A stretch of 64,000 bases of DNA from Stromatinia cepivora (taxonomy: Eukaryota > Ascomycota > Leotiomycetes > Helotiales > Sclerotiniaceae), in contig RCTD01000045.1 of assembly GCA_014898415.1 (NCBI GenBank), forward strand, positions 1 to 64,000, given 5' to 3'. The notes beneath the pieces were generated by a model. It had not been told where the DNA came from and made no database searches. It saw nothing but the letters and a program-made list of their open reading frames with translations. Positions 58,435 through 64,000 of the stretch are shown here, in pieces. Positions within the stretch are counted from its first letter, which is position 1. Each line of letters opens with the position of its first letter. The translations under genes were made by a program, and so were the position numbers.

Positions 58435-60230
58435 TCATTGCTGGTTGTTAGGGTCAACTTCAAAGGCGAACAAGTTTTGTTCGTGAAACCGTGGTAGAAT
58501 TTCAATATGGTATGGCCATTGCTGCATGTCCAGCGGTGCGAATGTAGCACATGGATCATACCGATTGATGCTTTGGCTGATGGGATTAATTGATGCGAAT
58601 GTAGCAGATGGATCATCTCGATTGATGCTTTGGCTGATGGGATTAATTGATGCGAATGTAGCAGATGGATCATCTCGATTGATGCTTTGGCTGATGGGAT
58701 TAATTGATGCGAATGTAGCAGATGGATCATCTCGATTGATGCTTTGGCTGATAGGATTAATTGGTGCGAATGTAGCAGATGGGTTATATCGATTGATGCT
58801 TTGGCTAATAGGATTAATTGATGCGAATGTAGCGGATGGATCATCTCGATTTATACTTTGGCTGATAGGATTAATCGATGCGAACGTAGCAGCTGGATCA
58901 CGACACCAACCGGCACTCTGGCAGGCGGGATTAATGGCGACGTCTAATGCTTCGGCTTCATAGTTGAGATTTGACGTAGAGGTCTCAGGATTCTTGCAAT
59001 GTCGTTGGGGGATAGAAGTTGGATCGCAATGATGATCGCCATTACTGTCTGTTGATGGGGGATTGCAAAGACCGACTGCGGTGACCAACTCACCCATCCT
59101 ACCACTGTTCGCGTTATCTTGGTAGTTTGTTTCTCCACCAGGAGATTGCGCGTTGGAGCCTCGTTCATAGGTATTCTCGCCGCACTGCCTCTTCTTAGCA
59201 GGACCGTGGCCTTCGAAGCTTTTTCGTTTTCTTGATTGGACATTCACACTATTTGCATTGGTGAGCTTTTTGTGATCGTTGATTGTGGAAAGACCTACCT
59301 ATCGATATCAGGACAACCTGTAATGTTCAAATATGGATAGTCATCGAGACAGAACTTTCCAGACTGGATGATCGCATCCAGTTGGGTATCGCTGATGCCC
59401 TTAAATTCCACGAAAGCATTCTTAAGATCCACTACCAGATCAGTGTGACTTCCGGAATATGGAATCGTATTGAGATACCCTTGAATCGTTGCGTATTCGT
59501 CGACAGAACATTTTTCACTGGTGGTTCAGTTTAAGCTGAGGAATATTGGGCAAGGCAGAGACTATGCTTACATGAATTCGCCCGGCACTTTACCCAGCTT
59601 AAGAAGCAAATCGTCTCGCAACCCAGAGTACCTTTCACCCAAGCGTATCCTTTTACTTGTTTTGCATCTGACTCTCGACCTCTCATTCTTAGAGATATTC
59701 TCCAAATTGTCAATACATCTCGAGAGCTGGCGAATACTTATCGGTGTTAAGCCTTCTAAGCAATGGCTATACCTCCAGAAGGAAGAGTAATCTCTACGCC
59801 ATTCTTGGGATCTCTTTTCAATGAATTCCTGAATGTAGGTTTGCTGTTCTTGGAAACTGGCAATGAAACTGGAGATCTTTTTGTTTTGCTGCTTGAGAGG
59901 TGATGTTGAACCTGCTGAGTGAGCTTTGGTCTGGCCAACATGTCGTAATATCTTTTTCAGATTCGGTCCAAATACTTCTATGTTGTCTTGTTGAGCCAAC
60001 CCTTCGATTGATTGTGCTAATGACTAACTCCACAATGGTCATCAGTTTGTGATTGCTCCTGATAACACCAGTTACTTACCGCATCTTTTTCTTTTATTAT
60101 ACAAATCAAATCTGAAATACTTCGCTGATAGATCTCTACCTGCTATTGTAGATGTAGGTAAGTGACATAGTGTTAAGAAGAAGGTATTTTCACTAACCTG
60201 TGCATCAAGTCGACTGCATAGGCCACCCAT
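58435..60230 (-). CDS. 526-residue protein with 19-residue tandem repeats
   Basis: Five exons (60198-60230, 60080-60142, 59572-60023, 59299-59517, 58435-59248) keep phase across four introns of 50-56 nt, giving 526 residues. Start MGGLCSRLDAQ. Residues 1-150 are helical and charged, like the N-terminal helical domains of fungal STAND/NLR-type and related proteins, though no family can be named. A middle region follows (IEKCSVDEYATIQGYLNTIP ... LNITGCPDID). Residues 262-277 form a bipartite nuclear signal (RKRKS ... AKKRQ). Residues about 372-497 are six to seven copies of a 19-residue unit INRDDPSATFASINPISQS with few changes. The C-terminus is short and ordered. Unlike its neighbours this gene has no stop or frameshift. 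Function unknown. Confidence 0.75.
58537..58905. repeat. 57-bp coding minisatellite, six to seven copies
   Basis: The unit (seen on the plus strand as GCGAATGTAGCAGATGGATC and following bases) recurs every 57 bases, exactly 19 codons, so gain or loss of copies keeps the frame. Copies differ at a few positions only (for example Asp-Asp, Tyr-Asn or Tyr-Asp after Asn-Arg). Confidence 0.92.
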
Positions 60231-61330
60231 TGTTGATTGTGGAGTTTATGATGAGGGTCATAACAAGGACTTGAGAACAGACAATCTCACTCAGTGAAAT
60301 TCGGTTAATTTTCTAATGATTGGGGGCGAAAATTCCTCTGGAAATTTCGCCCTAATACCACTCCCTGCCAGCTGACAAGTCGGAAAATACCCTAGTCAGA
60401 AACCACCCTAGCTGCAACTGTACAAAGAACATTTACCCCAGTCATGGATACTTCCAACCTCGAATGTTTCAAGCAGAGATCAATAGCTCAGATATGGATC
60501 GATCGGAAAGGCAGCCAGGATGAGCCATTGGATCATGTAGATAAATTTCAATGGTAATGTATATATTTTCCTTTTCAGGAGTGACTGATGAATGTATTGT
60601 GTGAAGATCATCGTATCGACCTCAACGTAACCTTGATATAAAATGGAAGCTGCAGAACGAGGTAAACATGTGGCCTACCTTTGCCTCACCACCTTGCTCA
60701 ATCACACAATTTGCACCTGGAGCAGGGAAAAGGCCAAAAAATTATTATTCTTGTACCAACTTCTTCACAGGCTGTCCTTGTGGTGATTTTGGCGATTCAA
60801 TGGACAGCTTCAAGCAGTCCGTCATTAAATTGGGTACCTCAAACTCCAAAATCCTTAAAGAATGTAAAACTAACATTATCAGGTGAAGAGTATGAATCTT
60901 CTCCGACACCCGCTCTTCGAGTATTTCCATCTCTCCCTACATCTGATAAGGAAAAATGGTGGGAGGGCGCAGCTCGACATGCACTCCTATCCTCAAGTGA
61001 CTTGAATGTTACGCCGGACGTCACAAAGCCAACATCACATGATCAAGAATCACATGAGCAATCATGTGAGGGAGCGAGGGAGCGAGGGAGCGAAGGAGCG
61101 AGTTCCGAGCTTCGCTCCCCAGCTCCAGCGCTCCAACCGTAGTATAAGGAGCAGGAAGGTCTATATAAACAGGATGGATTTCCTTACTGTAGAGCTTCGT
61201 ACTCAAGATCAATCATTTAGTATAATCTACTATTAGTTACGAATTGCAATCATTCACTGTTGTTACTTAAGTCCCTGCTTGACGCCTAGTTATAAACCAC
61301 CTCGAGAGCCTAGAGCACTTCCACGTGATC
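60231..61330. other. Intergenic region with hairpin and GC-rich repeat
   Basis: The promoter of the repeat-protein gene lies at its left. A near-perfect hairpin occurs at 60323-60351 (GGGCGAAAATTCC facing GGAAATTTCGCCC). A plus-strand frame at 60444-60554 (MDTSNLECFKQRSIAQIW and following) ends at a GTAATG donor and could be a stray exon. Frames at 60668-60886 and 60681-61142 are unrecognised. A GGAGCGAG repeat is listed separately. Confidence 0.4.
61071..61120. repeat. GGAGCGAG tandem repeat with facing inverted copy
   Basis: Four copies of the 8-base unit GGAGCGAG/GGAGCGAA (61071-61102) are followed by CTTCGCTCC (within 61109-61120), which can pair with them as a hairpin. Just upstream, CACATGA and TCATGTG motifs also face each other. 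The GC content stands out from the flanks. This may be a transposon end, but no target duplication was found. Confidence 0.6.
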
Positions 61331-61351
61331 TAGACGGCAACCCTCGTAACA

Positions 61352-63045
61352 TTGAACCATATCTGGCGCATCTGCGAATACATTTTTCCAGATGAAGAGG
61401 ATACTTGCAAAATACTTTCCATGAGATCAAGTGCTTGGTTATCTAGGTTTCAGATTTTTCTTCATGGCCCTCGCCCTCCTTTAACCTTTATGAAAAAATG
61501 CAGAGAAGACGACACATCACAACAGGCACAAGCTATCCTTCTTCGATACTGTACCAGAAATTTGCCGGGTCTAGATTGGGATGATCAATTTATCCTTCCA
61601 GATTTATCTTCTAATCTTGAGCCTAATGAAGTTGCCCAAAAGATTGATGCTGAAATCTGCCTTGTTTTCAAAAGTATCCCCCATACAGTATGGGTCTGGT
61701 TCGTGCTTGGTTATGAAGATGTGGTGATACTGGGCTTGCTTAAGAAAATCTCCAATACCTGCAAGGATCTCTCTAGAAATTTTCGGGAGCTTTTCGATTC
61801 TCGGATGAAAGGGAAAGCAAAGGAAGTTGTAAAGGCACGTACTGGAACTAATTCAACAAAGCCAACACTAATAGGTAGAATAGGCATTGCACCATAGACA
61901 TCCTGTAGCGCATTGGATACTATCTACTAGTTTCAACGATCACGAACGACCTGTCAATCCTTGGGATTCTCTTTATTCTGTACTTGATCCAATCAAGAAA
62001 GTATTCGCAGATCAAGAATTAGATCTCCCATCACTCCTTATGCGGCTTAATATTCTATCTGTTCGTTACCATCAACATCTTTTCTATAGCATTGATATCG
62101 ACTGGTCAAAGGCTTTGTCTTGTGATTTCTCTTTCTTGAAACATATGGAAGAGAACAATCCCAAAACCACAGCTAAATTCCTCACAAATGACGATTTTTT
62201 ATCCTTTGGTCAACTACAAATTACTGAGATACTCTCCTCGGATCAACCTTACTGCAAATCAATCAGCAATAAGTGAGATGTACTTTGTAGTAATGTGGTA
62301 GAATACATTGCAATAGATATAAGACATATAAAATCTATAGTTGAGGTCATAAAGGTACAGTTCTTCCTTCGTTTGATGTAATGTATGTTAACATTTTATA
62401 GCACTTGCTAGTCTGGCACAATTACAATTCCGCATCCTCTTTGATGGCAGGCCTTCAACAAGCAAAAGTTCCTCTGGATACTTTCCCACAATTCCATCAG
62501 TTCATTGACTCGGAAAATAACTATGGATATTATCGTATGATACAGCATCAACGACCAGGGATTCCATGGATGTTTCCATTGGTAAAAGAATTTCGCTTGA
62601 ACCAACATAAGTACCAAGTTACATATGCACAGGCAACTCTCATGTTTCCCTTTAAATCATGGATAGCCAACGTCCGATACACCATGAAGCAAGGAGAGTC
62701 CGAGAAACAGGCAATGGTCCAAAGCGTATTTGATGGTTCAAAAGCAGGAAATGGTCAAGTTCAAGAGACAGATATCGATGAGAGAGTAGGTAGTTCATTT
62801 GTACAAGCTCTTTTTACTTTCTTGTTAAGTCCCTTCCATTGCTTTTGAATACTGAAATAGGAATACATGATGATTGCAATAAGAGAGTGCGCAAAGTGTT
62901 TCAATACACAGATATTATACAAATGCCTGCGGTCTACACCGGTGAAATGGAATGGTTGTTCAGATGTTGGCGCGTTGCATGGGTAGGAGAACGCGCTATT
63001 TGGGAAATTAAGGACGTCAAAAACTTAACGAGTAAATCGGTTTAG
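61352..63045 (+). pseudogene. RasGEF-domain gene with in-frame stop
   Basis: Exons rebuilt: up to 61828, 61884-62354, 62402-62789, 62861-63045; introns of 55, 47 and 71 nt keep phase. The core resembles the Ras guanine-nucleotide exchange (CDC25-type) domain. NPKTTAKFLTNDDFLSFGQL matches the helix that opens the domain, NVVEYIAIDIRHIKSIVEV the next. HNYNSASSLMAGLQQAKVPL and NNYGYYRMIQHQRPGIPWMF match the catalytic part ending in the conserved Pro-x-Ile-Pro. Codon TGA at 62274-62276 interrupts the frame where related proteins often have Trp, and the exon continues in frame for 26 more codons to a good GTACAG donor. The N-terminal boundary is unclear: no ATG, and two frames compete near 61330-61400. 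It would act on Ras-type GTPases if intact. Confidence 0.65.
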
Positions 63046-63448
63046 TACTTTTGGGCAACGTGCTGCTCTTGTCGATACTAATAGATTTTGAATCAGTATC
63101 GCGGAATTCAACCCAGTTAACGATAAGCACTGTGATCGAAACCTGTTTTGGGATGAAACTGCCAAAAACGTGAAGATCCCATCCAAAAGCCCCAATGAAA
63201 AATCAAGAAAATGAAAAAGCAAGAAAATCAAAAAGCAACATCCCCTTTCTGCGATGACAATGACCATCAATAAAAAATAGCAATGGATCTAGCATAAACC
63301 TGGTGGAGCAAGGACAGACATACAGACGTTGTAGCAAGATAGGTTTAGTCCTTATGATTTGATGATGATTATAATGAATCATAATAGCCCACAAAGTATA
63401 TGATGTGTTCAATACACGAGTGAATGATTTCATAGCTTCATAGCGTGG
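63046..63448. other. Short intergenic region
   Basis: Lies between the ends of two convergent genes. The frames at 63025-63270 and 63203-63433 (minus) are unsupported. No repeat of note. Confidence 0.5.
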
Positions 63449-63979
63449 CTAGAGTATCCTGCCTTTTCGTATTTGCTTATTACCTGATGAAAGATGGAGG
63501 AGATATATTGGTATGGGACGTTCTTTATATTTATCTACTTTTGATATTTTAATCAAAAAAATATTTGCCTCCAATTCCTCTGTCTCCTCCGCTGTAAGAT
63601 TCGAGAAGAACTTATTGACCAGTGCTGGCGTAAACTTCTGTTCCTCAGCAGTTTTCAAGGAGGCTTTTTGAACAGCCAAATTATATCGTGCTGCCTTGAG
63701 GTCCTCCTCGAGTTTCTCTACCTCTTTGCTGCTATTCTGAACCCTAATTGCCAATAACCTCTTCAACTTCTCGGCCATCGGATGGATCGCCTTCAATGTG
63801 TCTCTTGATGATTCGTCATGGCAGCAAGGTAAAGTCCAAAGTCATGTTAGTATGAATCTAGATTGAACTTGATGTTTGCACTTACTGCATGCCTGATAAG
63901 GGCAGGTCCAATCTCTGGGACCGGCAGGCATGTTTCGGGTCGCCGGGTAGGTGTAAGTCAGGTAAGGATAATCAGACAT
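63449..63979 (-). CDS. Short coiled-coil protein with CxxxxC N-terminus
   Basis: Two exons (63886-63979 and 63449-63801) give 148 residues. The intron of 84 nt has a GTAAGT donor and a CATACTAAC branch site but a less usual GAG acceptor. Exon 1 encodes MSDYPYLTYTYPATRNMPAG, then WTCPYQAC, a possible half of a zinc site. Exon 2 starts with TLKAIHPMAEKLKRLLAIRV and forms a charged helix (VEKLEEDLKAARYNLAVQKA), then a region with FTPALVNKFFSNLTAEETEE. No family recognised. If exon 1 is wrong, the protein would start at Met within AIHPM. It is the last gene before the window edge; the start lies 22 bases from the end. Confidence 0.55.
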
Positions 63980-64000
63980 TTTTTCTATTTTCGATAATGA

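Noticed and set aside
60681..61142. Helicase-like 153-residue frame
   Set aside because: A loose resemblance to RecQ-type wording was noticed, but no motif is complete and two frames compete; not reported as a gene.

Overview
The window is nuclear DNA of a filamentous ascomycete. Genes carry short GT-AG introns (mostly 43-80 nt, many with a CTAAC/CTGAC-like branch site), intergenic DNA is AT-rich, and conserved proteins include RNA polymerase II Rpb1, TFIIH Tfb1, Set1-complex Swd1, 2-oxoglutarate dehydrogenase E1, mitochondrial NADH-cytochrome b5 reductase and glutathione reductase. The wording of these proteins looks like Leotiomycetes, probably the Botrytis/Sclerotinia group; that placement is an impression, not a computed result. 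Nearly all spliced models below were rebuilt by hand by joining open frames at GT/AG sites so that the reading phase is kept. No tRNA, rRNA or CRISPR array was found.

Layout. (1) 1-13.8 kb is an accessory, gene-poor region. It holds a 51-bp hAT-like miniature element, a second inverted-repeat element, a small secreted cysteine-rich protein, a secreted protein whose C-terminal half is a string of Kex2-type KR-bounded peptides, and an intronless 4.85-kb RHS/YD-repeat polymorphic-toxin-type gene of bacterial character. (2) 13.8-54.6 kb is mainly ordinary core genome: a membrane sensor-like protein, TFB1, KGD1, MCR1, a Zn2Cys6 regulator, a coiled-coil nuclear-type protein, RPB1, GLR1, SWD1 and a secreted heme-thiolate peroxygenase, plus two or three unrecognised proteins. 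They are separated by long intergenic stretches with several minisatellites. (3) 54.6-63.4 kb is a second accessory block of decaying genes: a truncated BCS1-like AAA ATPase, a dioxygenase-like gene with an in-frame TAG, and a RasGEF-domain gene with an in-frame TGA. Among them sits an apparently intact five-exon gene with six to seven 57-bp (19-residue) coding repeats. A short coiled-coil gene closes the window.

How the genes relate. The core genes serve transcription and chromatin (Rpb1, Tfb1, Swd1), mitochondrial carbon and redox metabolism (Kgd1, Mcr1) and thiol redox balance (Glr1). They are not a pathway cluster. The accessory left flank is the most interesting part: the RHS gene, the Kex2-repeat precursor and the cysteine-rich protein are all interaction-type genes in one 9-kb stretch next to transposon remnants.
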